The notes beneath the pieces are model-generated. The model saw only the letters and a list, made by a program, of their open reading frames with translations. It was not told the DNA's origin and did not search any database. Of a stretch of 64,000 nt of DNA, positions 34,884 to 43,297 are shown one piece after another. Position numbers and translations under genes: made by a program. Source of the stretch: Dehalococcoidia bacterium (GTDB lineage Bacteria; Chloroflexota; Dehalococcoidia; Lucifugimonadales; UBA3495); contig JAJDTP010000005.1 of NCBI GenBank assembly GCA_022827095.1, forward strand, positions 62,001-126,000, read 5' to 3'. The stretch's first letter is position 1, and each line of letters opens with the position of its first letter.

Positions 34884-36012
34884 CATTGCTGAAATCGTCG
34901 CCCGCATCCACGACACGCCGCAGCAATCGGTGCTGGCGGTGGCCGGCGCCGGCAACTATGCCCTAGCCTGGCTCCTGGGAGTTGGCGGCGCCTCGCGCAC
35001 CGTGCTTGAGACCAGGGTGCCGTACGGATACCTGGCGATGACCGACTTTCTCGGCGGGCACGCTCCCGAGCAAACCGTCTCTGCTGATACCGCGCGACTG
35101 ATGGCCCGGTCGGCCTGGGCTCGAGGTATGTCGCTGCGCGAACAGGACGCCCCCATCGTCGGGCTCGCATGCACCGCGACCATTGCCACCGACCGCACCA
35201 AGCGTGGCGACCACCGTGCTTTCATTGCCACCTGGGACGACGACTCTGTCACCACCGATTCCCTTGTCCTCGAAAAAGGTCTGCGTGACCGCGCCGGCGA
35301 AGAGGACGTGGTCAGCCGGCTGGTCATCGCGGCAATCGCACGAGCCTGCGGCGTGTCGGCGGAACTCGACCTCGGACTCGTCGCATCTGAGCGGCTGGTG
35401 ACCAACACAACGCGCCACGCCGAGCCGGTGCAACGCCTGCTGGACGGTGACGCCCGTTGGGTCACGGTCCATCCCGACGGGCGGATGGCGGTGGACGGAG
35501 ACGCCCCCCAGGCTCTGCTCCCCGGCTCGTTCAACCCCATGCATGCCGGTCACACCGAACTGGCCCAGGTGGGGGGCGACGTGCTGGGCGCGCCGGTTGC
35601 GTACGAGCTTTCTGTGTCCAACGTGGACAAGCCGCCCCTGGCAGCCGGCGAGGTACACCGCCGATTGGACCAGTTCCAGGGGGTCGGCACGGTGGTGCTC
35701 ACCCAGGCGGAAACCTTCATCAAAAAATCCGCGCTGTTCCCCGGATGCGGTTTCGCCATCGGTTGGGACACTGTGACTCGGCTGATTCAGCCCAGGTACT
35801 ACGGAGATTCCGAACCGGCGATGCTGCAGGCGCTGGCCGAAATGTGGGGGCGCGGCACTCGTTTCGCCGTGGGCGGGCGCACCGATGACGGGGGCGAGTT
35901 CCGATCGCTGTCGGACGTCAATATCCCGGATGGGTTCCGGCCCATGTTCACGGAAATACCCGAGGCTGACTTCCGGCGCGACGTTTCTTCGACGGCGTTG
36001 CGGAGGAGCTGA
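34861..36012 (+). CDS. CinA-like domain fused to nucleotidylyltransferase
   Basis: A 383-residue two-domain protein. The N-terminal ~185 residues follow the CinA C-terminal (PncC, NMN amidase) fold, but the catalytic ESxTGG loop is replaced by AGAGNYA (28-34). The C-terminal half is an HxGH-type nucleotidylyltransferase: LLPGSFNPMHAGHTELA (219-235) and a terminal SSTALRR match the NadD family's GSFxPxHxGH and ISST motifs. I recall plant proteins such as At2g01220 with the same fusion. Ties to NAD precursor recycling are inference. Start GTG at 34861 chosen; ATGs at 34843 and 34873 are alternatives. Confidence 0.75.
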   Translation: MSHNMDADIAEIVARIHDTPQQSVLAVAGAGNYALAWLLGVGGASRTVLETRVPYGYLAMTDFLGGHAPEQTVSADTARLMARSAWARGMSLREQDAPIVGLACTATIATDRTKRGDHRAFIATWDDDSVTTDSLVLEKGLRDRAGEEDVVSRLVIAAIARACGVSAELDLGLVASERLVTNTTRHAEPVQRLLDGDARWVTVHPDGRMAVDGDAPQALLPGSFNPMHAGHTELAQVGGDVLGAPVAYELSVSNVDKPPLAAGEVHRRLDQFQGVGTVVLTQAETFIKKSALFPGCGFAIGWDTVTRLIQPRYYGDSEPAMLQALAEMWGRGTRFAVGGRTDDGGEFRSLSDVNIPDGFRPMFTEIPEADFRRDVSSTALRRS

Positions 36013-36017
36013 GGCAA

Positions 36018-36046
36018 TTGACGCCGCATCGTGCGATTGCTAGGAT
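36018..36046 (+). promoter_or_regulatory. Promoter upstream of the DUF4258/DUF2283-like pair
   Basis: TTGACG (36018-36023) and TAGGAT (36041-36046) separated by exactly 17 bp. It makes an in-frame TTG start at 36018 unlikely and may also feed the complex I operon downstream. Confidence 0.6.
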
Positions 36047-36101
36047 GCGTCGGGCGATTGCACTGGGATTGGCAGGTTATCCGGCGGCGCTTCCAGGAAG
36101 C

Positions 36102-36356
36102 ATGAAGACCACATTCCATTTCGATAATGATACGTTGCGTGATCGACCGTATATGAGTTTGGCTCTGTGCATTGAGGCGCTGAATAACCAGATATATAGA
36201 GAAGAACAAGCGGATGGCCGAATTCGCATTTGGGGTATGGCCACAGTACCCGGTGAGTCAAGGCAACGCATTTTGCGTGTGGTTTTGCTTGAAGACGGAG
36301 AAACTGTGCATACTGCGTTCATCGACAGCGGTTTTGGCCGATGGAGCATCCGATGA
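36102..36356 (+). CDS. DUF4258-like small protein
   Basis: An 84-residue protein starting MKTTFHFDNDTLRDRPYMS, with a helix ALCIEALNNQIYREEQ and a beta pair GRIRIWGMATV / RILRVVLLEDGETVHTAFIDSGF. This layout is like DUF4258, a small RNase-like family usually encoded just before DUF2283, as here (ATGA overlap). The match is by pattern and gene order only. The ATG at 36102 has AGGAAG very close upstream. Confidence 0.5.
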   Translation: MKTTFHFDNDTLRDRPYMSLALCIEALNNQIYREEQADGRIRIWGMATVPGESRQRILRVVLLEDGETVHTAFIDSGFGRWSIR

Positions 36357-36673
36357 AAGTGCGCTATTATCCTCAAACTGACAGCCTTTACATCGAGTTG
36401 AAAGGCGCTACCAGCGCAGAATCGTACGAGGTTCGTGATGGCCTGGTGGTAGATCTTGACAACAGCGGCGTAGCGGTAGGCCTGGAGATCGAGCACCTCT
36501 CCAATTTCACCATGAACTCCGGTACGGAGGTTGGACTTGAAATACATCGTCGTGACCCTACCGACGATGCATCCGTCGCTGCGTTTGGCGTTGACTTGGA
36601 GATGCTGCACAACTTCGTTGAAGGCCTGGCGATTCAGGAAACAGTTGACGACCTGATCCGACAGCCGGCATAG
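36353..36673 (+). CDS. DUF2283-family protein
   Basis: A 106-residue protein opening MKVRYYPQTDSLYIELKGATSAESYEVRDGLVVDLDNSGVAVGLEIEHLS in outline, the DUF2283 pattern (YY..D.LYI.L, 'DLD..G...G.EI'). The family often pairs with DUF4258 in toxin-antitoxin-like cassettes. Start overlaps the upstream stop (ATGA). It lies 22 bp before nuoA. Confidence 0.75.
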   Translation: MKVRYYPQTDSLYIELKGATSAESYEVRDGLVVDLDNSGVAVGLEIEHLSNFTMNSGTEVGLEIHRRDPTDDASVAAFGVDLEMLHNFVEGLAIQETVDDLIRQPA

Positions 36674-36695
36674 CAACTCAATCTGCCCTGATCTC

Positions 36696-37112
36696 ATGGA
36701 ATTTACAGTTCCCCTGCTCCAAACCTTCAACCCGGCCGACTATGCCGGAAATTGGTTGGCGGTGGTGATTGCTATCGCCATTGCGTTGGCTGCCATCGGT
36801 GCAATGTTCGCGGGGTCGCAGTTGCTGTCGGCGCGGCGACGCTCGGCAGTCAAGCTCACGACCTACGAATGCGGGATACCGCCGACACCCTTTGCGTGGT
36901 CTAATATCAACATCCGTTTCTACATCTTCGCCATTCTGTTCCTGATATTCGATGTGGAAGCGGTGTTTCTCTTTCCGTGGGCGGTCGTGTTCATACAGGA
37001 AAAAGCCGCCGGCAATCCGATACCGTTCTACGCGATGATCTTGTTCCTGGCCATGCTGTTCTTCGCTGTGATCTACGGGTGGCGCAAGGGGGTCCTGGAT
37101 TGGCAGAAGTAA
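36696..37112 (+). CDS. nuoA: NADH-quinone oxidoreductase subunit A
   Basis: Membrane subunit of complex I, 138 residues with three hydrophobic helices. [12 protein letters not shown] is the conserved loop with its Cys, and [22 protein letters not shown] is the family signature. First complex I gene of the operon; the nuoB start lies inside its last codons. Confidence 0.95.
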   Translation: MEFTVPLLQTFNPADYAGNWLAVVIAIAIALAAIGAMFAGSQLLSARRRSAVKLTTYECGIPPTPFAWSNINIRFYIFAILFLIFDVEAVFLFPWAVVFIQEKAAGNPIPFYAMILFLAMLFFAVIYGWRKGVLDWQK

Positions 37113-37723
37113 ACCCTTCCGCAGGGCCCGGCGGACTCCCGTCGGGTGAGGCGGTCTCTCCCCTGGCTATGCCTCCCCGCGCTACCGAGATTGTCCTGGG
37201 CGCCGGCAACCGACCCGGCCCGAGCTTGCTCAACCAGGCAACCGATGGGCGGGTGCCCGGCGTCATCACGACCACCACCGACCAGTTGTTCGCCATGGCC
37301 CGCAAGTCGTCCCTATGGACGCTCAGTTTTGGGCTGGCCTGCTGCGCCATCGAGATGATATCCACGTACATGGCCCACCACGATTTCGACCGCTTCGGCG
37401 TGGTGACCTGGCCGTCGCCCCGGCAGTCGGACGTTATGATCGTCGCCGGTACCGTGGTGAAGAAGATGGCCGAGCCTATCCGCCTGCTCTACGAACAGAT
37501 GCCGGAACCGAAGTGGGTCATCGCCATGGGCAGCTGCGCCACCAACGGCGGTCCCTACTACCGTTCCTACTCGGTGGTGATGGGCGTCGACCACATCATC
37601 CCGGTGGACGTGTACGTGCCCGGTTGCCCGCCCCGCCCGGAAGCGTTGCTGTACGGCATACTGAAACTCCAGGAAAAGATCATGGCCGACGCGGGAGACG
37701 GCAGTGCCGCGGCCTCGACGTAA
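37100..37723 (+). CDS. nuoB: NADH-quinone oxidoreductase subunit B
   Basis: Carries the terminal cluster N2 that passes electrons to quinone. Ligands are the Cys81-Cys82 pair in [10 protein letters not shown], Cys146 in GSCATNGG and Cys176 in VPGCPPRPE. The TTG at 37100 follows AAGGGGG by 6 nt and overlaps nuoA by 13 bp; an ATG at 37169 is an alternative that would remove a Pro/Gly-rich 23-residue leader. Confidence 0.96.
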   Translation: MAEVNPSAGPGGLPSGEAVSPLAMPPRATEIVLGAGNRPGPSLLNQATDGRVPGVITTTTDQLFAMARKSSLWTLSFGLACCAIEMISTYMAHHDFDRFGVVTWPSPRQSDVMIVAGTVVKKMAEPIRLLYEQMPEPKWVIAMGSCATNGGPYYRSYSVVMGVDHIIPVDVYVPGCPPRPEALLYGILKLQEKIMADAGDGSAAAST

Positions 37724-38234
37724 CGCCCCGGAGGCGGAAGCAGAGCCGCCGCCAGACCCCATCGAGTTGTTGGCGCCAGCGCGGCGCGAGACCCTGGACC
37801 GCGCCCTCGCGGTTCTGGCCGACTACTCCCCTGTGCCCAGTGCCTTGGGCGACCTGCCCCAGGTCACCGTGCCCGCCGCCGACATAGTCTCGGCGTGCCT
37901 GGCCTGCCGCGACGACGCGTCCCTGGACTGCCGCATGCTGCTGTGCCTGGCGTGCGTGGACTACGAAGAGCGGTTTGAATTGGTCTATTTCCTTCAGTCG
38001 CTGGCCCGGGAACAATCGCTGGTGGTAAAGACCGAGGTGTCCTACGATGCGCCGGCCCTGTCTTCGGTATGCGAGGTGTGGCCGGCCGCCGACTGGTACG
38101 AGCGCGAGGCGCACGACCTGTTCGGCGTCGCGTTCGACGGGCATCCCGACCTGTCTCCCCTGCTCCTGTATCCCGAATTCGACGGGTTCCCCGGTCGCAA
38201 ATCATACGACTTTTACGAGTACCGGGAGTTCTAA
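37704..38234 (+). CDS. nuoC: NADH-quinone oxidoreductase subunit C
   Basis: Peripheral-arm subunit, 176 residues, stand-alone rather than fused to NuoD. The 30-kDa signature is [18 protein letters not shown] followed by [20 protein letters not shown] start overlapping nuoB by 20 bp, with GGGAG upstream. Confidence 0.94.
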   Translation: MPRPRRNAPEAEAEPPPDPIELLAPARRETLDRALAVLADYSPVPSALGDLPQVTVPAADIVSACLACRDDASLDCRMLLCLACVDYEERFELVYFLQSLAREQSLVVKTEVSYDAPALSSVCEVWPAADWYEREAHDLFGVAFDGHPDLSPLLLYPEFDGFPGRKSYDFYEYREF

Positions 38235-38545
38235 TGACCGCCGCCCAGGAAATCAATCCCGGCGCGTCGGAATTCATAGCTCCCGTGGAGTTGGTAGCTC
38301 GCGTGGTATCCGAGGGTGACCAATTTGTAGCTATGGTGGACGTACTCGAACTGCAAAGCACCGGGCGCACCCGGGAAGCCGCGGAGAACGGGTTGGTACA
38401 GGCAGTGCGGGGATGGCTCGAACGACAAGATACCGTCGGCCGTCTGGGTCAGGCTCTCGGAATTGATGACTTGAATGAGGAAACCGAGATCGTGCTGCGG
38501 TTCGATGTAGAGGAACCGTCCGGCGAGAATTCAACCGGCGACTGA
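38234..38545 (+). CDS. HicB-fold-like small protein inside nuo operon
   Basis: A 103-residue protein starting one base inside the nuoC stop (TAATG). The body FIAPVELVARVVSEGDQFVAMVDVLELQSTGRTREAAENGLVQAVRGWLE in outline matches the beta-beta-beta-alpha pattern of HicB-like antitoxins ('gg.yvA..peL...sqG.T.eEA..nl.eAi..yle'). No HicA-type toxin is adjacent. Function unknown; not a complex I subunit I know. Confidence 0.6.
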   Translation: MTAAQEINPGASEFIAPVELVARVVSEGDQFVAMVDVLELQSTGRTREAAENGLVQAVRGWLERQDTVGRLGQALGIDDLNEETEIVLRFDVEEPSGENSTGD

Positions 38546-38547
38546 CC

Positions 38548-38850
38548 ATGGATCGGATCGTATACGAAATCGAAGCCGTGCCGGTCGCCTCCGGTTGGGA
38601 GGCACGGTGTCCGGAGCTTGAAGTGACCGCGTACGGAGACACTCAGGACCACGCACGTACCGCCCTCCGGCGTCAGGTGTCGGACTACCTCGAAGACTGC
38701 GAGGAAATCGGCGTGCTGGAGGATGTGCTCATCGAGGCCGGCTTCTACGATAACGGCGAAGCTTGGATGAGCGCCCGTGTGGAGCCGCCACAGCCCAGCC
38801 TGCGTTTCATCGGCTCTCCGTTTCCCGAATCCCGCGAGCCGTCGGACTGA
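38548..38850 (+). CDS. Second HicB-fold-like small protein
   Basis: A 100-residue protein two bases after the previous stop. MDRIVYEIEAVPVASGWEAR, CPELEVTAYGDTQDHARTALRR and VSDYLEDCEEI show the same HicB/UPF0150-like fold as its neighbour, but with low identity, so it is a diverged duplicate or an independent recruit. nuoD starts 32 bp downstream. Confidence 0.6.
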   Translation: MDRIVYEIEAVPVASGWEARCPELEVTAYGDTQDHARTALRRQVSDYLEDCEEIGVLEDVLIEAGFYDNGEAWMSARVEPPQPSLRFIGSPFPESREPSD

Positions 38851-38882
38851 AGATCCGGTTGCCGTTGGCGATCCGACGAACC

Positions 38883-40034
38883 ATGACTGATCCAACCGCC
38901 ATAACTACCCCGATCCCGGAGGGCGTCCCCGAAGGCACGCAGCCGGTGGAGATGCTGCTCAACATGGGGCCACAGCATCCGTCCACCCACGGCGTGTTCC
39001 GCATGGTGCTCTGGGTGGACGGAGAGAAGGTGGTTGACGTCGAGCCGCACATCGGCTATCTGCACCGGGGATCCGAGAAGCTGTGCGAAGGTGAACAGTA
39101 CCATCAGGTCGTCACACTGTTCGACCGGATGGACTACATCGGCAACTTCAATAACGAGCTGGCCTACTGCATGGCCGTCGAGAAGTTGATGGGACTGGAG
39201 GTGCCGGAACGGGCCGAATACATTCGGGTGATCCTTTGCGAACTGAATCGCATCGCCAGCCACCTGCTGTACGTTGGCACCATGGGCCTGGACGCCGGGG
39301 CCATGACGCCGGTGATGTTCTCCTTCCGGGGCCGGGAGCGGGTGCAGGCGCTGTTTGAAGCCGTGTCCGGCGCGCGCATGATGCACAACTATTTCCGCAT
39401 CGGCGGCCTCAAGGAGGACGTGCCGGACAATTTCCGGCAGTTGGTGGACGAGTTGATGCCGCTGCTCCGCGAGGACGTTGAGCAAAGTGACCGCATACTG
39501 ACCTTCAACGAGATCTTCCTCTCCCGCCTCAAGGACGTGAGCCCGATCAGCGCCGACGAAGCGATTGCCCTGGGGCTGACCGGTCCGCTGCTGCGGGCGT
39601 GTGGGTACGAGTATGACGTCCGCAAAGCGCAACCCTACTCCATTTACGACCGTTTCGACTTCGAGGTGCCGGTGGGTTTGGACGGAGACTGCTGGGACCG
39701 GCACTGGGTGCGGGTCCAGGAGATGTACCAGTCCTTGCGGATCGTGGAACAGGCGATGGCGCAACTCTCGGAGGGACCAGTGGCGTCATCCCTGGGCCGC
39801 CGCCTGATCCGCCCGCCCGCCGGTGAGGCCTACGTCCGCGCCGAGAACCCCCGGGGCGAGATCGGCGTCTACCTCGTCAGTGACGGCACCGACCGGCCCT
39901 ATCGATTGAAGGTGCGGCCGCCGTCTTTCTGCAACCTGTCCGCTTTGCGGCGACTGCTCGCGGACACCTGGCTGGCAGACAGCGTGGTAGTGCTGGGATC
40001 GCTGGACATTGTGCTGGGTGAGGTGGACCGGTGA
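38883..40034 (+). CDS. nuoD: NADH-quinone oxidoreductase subunit D
   Basis: The 49-kDa subunit that forms the quinone site with NuoB. The 383-residue protein has MGPQHPSTHGVFRMVLWVDGE, the conserved quinone-site His in QHPSTHG, PHIGYLHRGSEKL, RMDYIGNFNNELAY and the C-terminal DIVLGEVDR. ATG at 38883. GTGA overlap with nuoH. Confidence 0.97.
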   Translation: MTDPTAITTPIPEGVPEGTQPVEMLLNMGPQHPSTHGVFRMVLWVDGEKVVDVEPHIGYLHRGSEKLCEGEQYHQVVTLFDRMDYIGNFNNELAYCMAVEKLMGLEVPERAEYIRVILCELNRIASHLLYVGTMGLDAGAMTPVMFSFRGRERVQALFEAVSGARMMHNYFRIGGLKEDVPDNFRQLVDELMPLLREDVEQSDRILTFNEIFLSRLKDVSPISADEAIALGLTGPLLRACGYEYDVRKAQPYSIYDRFDFEVPVGLDGDCWDRHWVRVQEMYQSLRIVEQAMAQLSEGPVASSLGRRLIRPPAGEAYVRAENPRGEIGVYLVSDGTDRPYRLKVRPPSFCNLSALRRLLADTWLADSVVVLGSLDIVLGEVDR

Positions 40035-41140
40035 GTTTCCTCATCAGTCTGGCCTGGAGCGCATTGGGCCTGGCGATCATGTTCGCCGTCCTGTCGGTGG
40101 TCGTCCTCTCGATGGTCTGGCTCGAGCGCAAGGCGCTGGGTCGCCTGCAGTTGCGTTACGGGCCGACCCGCACCGGACTGTTCGGGCTGATGCAACCCAT
40201 CGCCGACGCGGTGAAGCTGATCATCAAAGAGGACATCATCCCCGACGATTCGGAAAAGGCGATCTTCTGGATCGCTCCGGTCATCGTCGTCGTATCGGCC
40301 TTCGTTATCTGGGTGACCATACCCGGTGGCGACAGCGTGGTGATCCGTCACCTGCCCCTGGGGTTGTTCTACATCATCGCCTTTGCGGTGATCGGGATCC
40401 TCGGGCTGGTGCTGGCCGGCTGGGGATCCGCGAACAAGTACGGCATCATGGGTGGGTTGCGATCGGCCGCGCAGTTGATCTCCTATGAAATCCCCGTGGT
40501 GCTGGTGGCCGCCGCCGTGGCAATACTGGCCCAGTCCCTGGAAATGCGGGAAATCGTGGCGCAGCAATCCACCTATCCTTACCTGTTGGTGCTGCCCCTG
40601 GGCTTCGTGATCTTTTTCATTGCCGGCCTGGCCGAGGTAGGACGCACGCCTTTTGACATCTACCACGCGGAGAGCGAGGTGGTGGGTGGTCCGTTTGTCG
40701 AATACAGCGGAGCCCACTGGTCGGTGTTCTTCCTCGCCGAGTACATCAATACCTTTGCCATCGCCGCGCTGACGACGCTCCTGTTCCTGGGCGGCTGGGG
40801 CGGCCCGGCGCTTCCCGACGTGGTGTGGTTCCTCTTCAAAACCTACGCCGTGGTTCTGGTGGTGTTCTGGGTGCGGGGAACCTTCCCGCGTCTCCGCATC
40901 GACCAGTTGATGGCGTTTGCCTGGAAGGTGATGGTTCCATTGTCGTTCTACACGGTCATCATCGCCGCCGTTTACCGGTTCTACGGCCTGCCCTGGTGGA
41001 GCCTGACCATCATGTCGGCCGCCGGCCTGGCGGTCGCCGGCTGGATCATCTACCGGCGCATGACCGGGCCGGCTCGTCGGGTTGCTGAAGTGCAGCGTCA
41101 GCTTGCCGCGCGACGGGCGGCAACGGGAGCACGCACCTGA
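40031..41140 (+). CDS. nuoH: NADH-quinone oxidoreductase subunit H
   Basis: Membrane subunit linking the quinone chamber to the proton-pumping arm, 369 residues, about eight helices. WLERKALGRLQLRYGPTRTG, LMQPIADAVKLIIKED and GLAEVGRTPFDIYHAESEVVGG are the family blocks. The C-terminus is extended and basic. GTG start overlapping nuoD. Confidence 0.97.
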   Translation: MSFLISLAWSALGLAIMFAVLSVVVLSMVWLERKALGRLQLRYGPTRTGLFGLMQPIADAVKLIIKEDIIPDDSEKAIFWIAPVIVVVSAFVIWVTIPGGDSVVIRHLPLGLFYIIAFAVIGILGLVLAGWGSANKYGIMGGLRSAAQLISYEIPVVLVAAAVAILAQSLEMREIVAQQSTYPYLLVLPLGFVIFFIAGLAEVGRTPFDIYHAESEVVGGPFVEYSGAHWSVFFLAEYINTFAIAALTTLLFLGGWGGPALPDVVWFLFKTYAVVLVVFWVRGTFPRLRIDQLMAFAWKVMVPLSFYTVIIAAVYRFYGLPWWSLTIMSAAGLAVAGWIIYRRMTGPARRVAEVQRQLAARRAATGART

Positions 41141-41186
41141 CCGCGTATGCTGGTATCATATTCGCAATTCTACGCAGAATGCCGTC

Positions 41187-41774
41187 ATGACCACTCGCAC
41201 CCGCAAAATCACCGTCGCAGAATTCGAGGCGATGGCTGCTGAACCCGGTCACCGCTACGAATTGGTGGACGGAGAGTTGGTTGATATGGATGGCAAGCCC
41301 AGGCACGGCGCGGTAACGGGAGAAATATACTTGCTGCTGCGAGGGCATATCAGATACAACAGCCTGCGCTTTGATGTCGGCGTCAATACTGGTTTCCAGA
41401 TGGATCCGTTCACCCTGAGATTTCCCGACGTGCATGTGACGTCTTGGGAACGAATGGCCGGGTACGACGAAGGTGCCCCAGGCTGGCCTGCTTTTGCGCC
41501 CGATGTGGCAATCGAGGTCGTTTCTGCCAGCAACACGTCGTCCGAACTCGCGCGCAAGGCCGCGGAGTACTTTGCCAACGGCGCTCTCGTGATGTGGATA
41601 GCCGATCCGGATCCCCGCTCCGTAACCATCCGACGCCCGGGTGTCCCCGATGAAGTGTTCGGCCCGGATGATATTCTGTCCGGCGAGCCGGAAATCCCCG
41701 GCTTCTCCTGCCCGGTGGCCGATATCTTCGCCGTGCTGGACCGACCCGGCGCCCCCATATCCGAGGACGGATAG
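41187..41774 (+). CDS. Uma2-family (DUF820) nuclease-fold protein in nuo operon
   Basis: A 195-residue PD-(D/E)xK-type fold. MTTRTRKITVAEFEAMAAEPGHRYELVDGELVDMDG is the usual Uma2 opening, then RFPDVHVTSWERM, FAPDVAIEVVSASNTSSELARKAAEYFANGALVMWIADP with the conserved D, E-V and K, and GFSCPVADIF near the end. Uma2 proteins multiply in cyanobacteria and Chloroflexi, function unknown. It sits 46 bp after nuoH and 2 bp before nuoI, so it is co-transcribed with complex I. Confidence 0.85.
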   Translation: MTTRTRKITVAEFEAMAAEPGHRYELVDGELVDMDGKPRHGAVTGEIYLLLRGHIRYNSLRFDVGVNTGFQMDPFTLRFPDVHVTSWERMAGYDEGAPGWPAFAPDVAIEVVSASNTSSELARKAAEYFANGALVMWIADPDPRSVTIRRPGVPDEVFGPDDILSGEPEIPGFSCPVADIFAVLDRPGAPISEDG

Positions 41775-41776
41775 CC

Positions 41777-42307
41777 ATGCTGGAAAGCCTGAAAGGGATG
41801 ATGCTCACCCTCGCATCGACTGTCTCCGGGTTCCGCCGGCCGGTCACCCAGCAGTATCCCAAGGAGCCAACCCCGGTGCGGCCGCGTTTCATGGGGTTCC
41901 CGGCGCTCACCTGGGATGGTGCAATCAGCGAGCCGTACTGCACCGGCTGCATGGTGTGCATCCGCAACTGCCCAACGCAGTGCATGTCCGCGAGCATGAT
42001 GGACAACCCCAAGCATGCCGACGGCGAAAGCAGCCGCCGCAAGATCGTCGATTACTTTGAAATCAATTTGAACCGTTGTATATTGTGCGGCATCTGCGTC
42101 GAGTACTGTAACTTCGACGCAATTGTTATGAGCCACGAGCACGAGATGAGCACGTACGCGCGGAACGGCGATCGGGTCGACCTCCCGGCGTTGCTGCAGA
42201 TCGGCAAGAAATACCAGGACGATACCGCTTGGATCCCGCCAACCGTTCTGGCTAAGCAGAAAGCCGACGCCGCGAAAGCGTCGGCCGAGGCCGATTCCCA
42301 GGACTGA
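41777..42307 (+). CDS. nuoI: NADH-quinone oxidoreductase subunit I
   Basis: 8Fe-8S ferredoxin-like subunit holding clusters N6a and N6b. Two full motifs: CTGCMVCIRNCP (Cys55, 58, 61, 65) and CILCGICVEYCNFDA (Cys101, 104, 107, 111; Asn replaces the usual Pro). With no NuoE, F or G in the operon, this subunit is the natural entry point for electrons from a ferredoxin or other donor. ATG 2 bp after the Uma2 gene. Confidence 0.95.
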   Translation: MLESLKGMMLTLASTVSGFRRPVTQQYPKEPTPVRPRFMGFPALTWDGAISEPYCTGCMVCIRNCPTQCMSASMMDNPKHADGESSRRKIVDYFEINLNRCILCGICVEYCNFDAIVMSHEHEMSTYARNGDRVDLPALLQIGKKYQDDTAWIPPTVLAKQKADAAKASAEADSQD

Positions 42308-42320
42308 GCCGAGGCTGGCC

Positions 42321-42614
42321 GTGCCCCGAGAAGACGAACGTTTCCGTAATCTGTCGCCGCGGCATCCGCAGTATTGCACCTGCGTTGAATGCGTGGAGAA
42401 ACGGAAATCCGGCCAGGATGAAACCGTCGCCGGTAAGGTCGGCAAATTTGCGGGCAAGGCGGCCAAGGCCGGTAAAATGGGCAAGGGCAAAAAGCGCGGC
42501 AACAGCGGTGCCTCCGGCAAAGCCCGTGGCCGGACGCAGTCGGTATCCGAGCCGGTGCGAAAGCACAAGGCAGACTGCCAGTGCGCGACCTGCACGCTCC
42601 TCAAGTCAATCTAG
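42321..42614 (+). CDS. Small basic protein with two terminal CxCxxC motifs
   Basis: A 97-residue protein with CTCVEC near residue 19 and CQCATC near residue 88, separated by a Lys/Gly-rich linker (KVGKFAGKAAKAGKMGKGKK). The six cysteines could bind zinc or an iron-sulfur cluster; the linker suggests binding to nucleic acid or acidic lipid. Family not recognised. GTG start 14 bp after nuoI, clearly in the operon. Confidence 0.65.
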   Translation: MPREDERFRNLSPRHPQYCTCVECVEKRKSGQDETVAGKVGKFAGKAAKAGKMGKGKKRGNSGASGKARGRTQSVSEPVRKHKADCQCATCTLLKSI

Positions 42615-42688
42615 GTGTTGGTCCCAAGAATCCAGGACCGGTTCGCCTATCCAGCAATGCCGACGCCGAAACCAAACCCTCAACACCG

Positions 42689-42709
42689 GAGCCGCCAGCG
42701 GGGCGGCTC
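42689..42709 (+). terminator. Intra-operon hairpin before nuoJ
   Basis: An 8-bp stem (GAGCCGCC/GGCGGCTC) with loop AGCGG in the 157-bp gap between the double-CxCxxC gene and nuoJ. No T run, so partial termination or mRNA processing is more likely than full stop. Confidence 0.35.
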
Positions 42710-42771
42710 ATACTTTGGCAGCGTGCCGGGAATCTCCGTGAGGAACCCGGTCAGCCGGGACGTATAGACCC

Positions 42772-43290
42772 GTGGCGCTGGCCCTCTTCACAATCGTAGC
42801 CATTTTCACCCTCGGCGGGGCCGTGGGCGTGGTGGCGACTCGAAACGTGGTCCACGCGGCGCTGTTCCTGCTGCTGTCCCTGTTGGGCGCGGCCGGCGCC
42901 TACCTCCTGTTGTTCGCCGAGTTTCTGGCCCTGGTGCAGGTTCTCATCTACGGTGGCGCGGTCACCATCGTCGTGCTGTTTGCGGTCATGCTAACCCGGT
43001 CCTCGGAGTATCCGCGTATCACCGACAACAAGCAGTGGCCGCTAGGATTGATAACGGCCACGGTGCTGGCGGTGGTGCTGGGCGCGGCTTTCTGGCTGGC
43101 TCCGGATGTCGCGGCCGAGCCCCAGGCGCCCGCGTTCACGGAACTGGGCGCTGCCCTGTTCACCAAGTGGGCGCTGCCCTTTGAAATCGCCTCCCTGGTG
43201 CTCCTGGTCGCCCTCATCGGGGCCATCATCATCGCCCGCACGCAGACCGTGACGGCGCAAGCCGATACACCGGCGGAAGGCGAGGGTTAG
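42772..43290 (+). CDS. nuoJ: NADH-quinone oxidoreductase subunit J
   Basis: Membrane subunit, 172 residues, five hydrophobic helices. NVVHAALFLLLSLLGAAGAYLLL and FLALVQVLIYGGAVTIVVLFAVML are the family signature. GTG start at 42772. nuoK begins 7 bp downstream. Confidence 0.94.
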   Translation: MALALFTIVAIFTLGGAVGVVATRNVVHAALFLLLSLLGAAGAYLLLFAEFLALVQVLIYGGAVTIVVLFAVMLTRSSEYPRITDNKQWPLGLITATVLAVVLGAAFWLAPDVAAEPQAPAFTELGAALFTKWALPFEIASLVLLVALIGAIIIARTQTVTAQADTPAEGEG

Positions 43291-43297
43291 CCGTCCG

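Noticed and set aside
36018-36101. TTG start at 36018 for the DUF4258-like gene
   Set aside because: That TTG is the first half of a TTGACG -35 box with a -10 at 17 bp spacing, so it would precede the transcription start.
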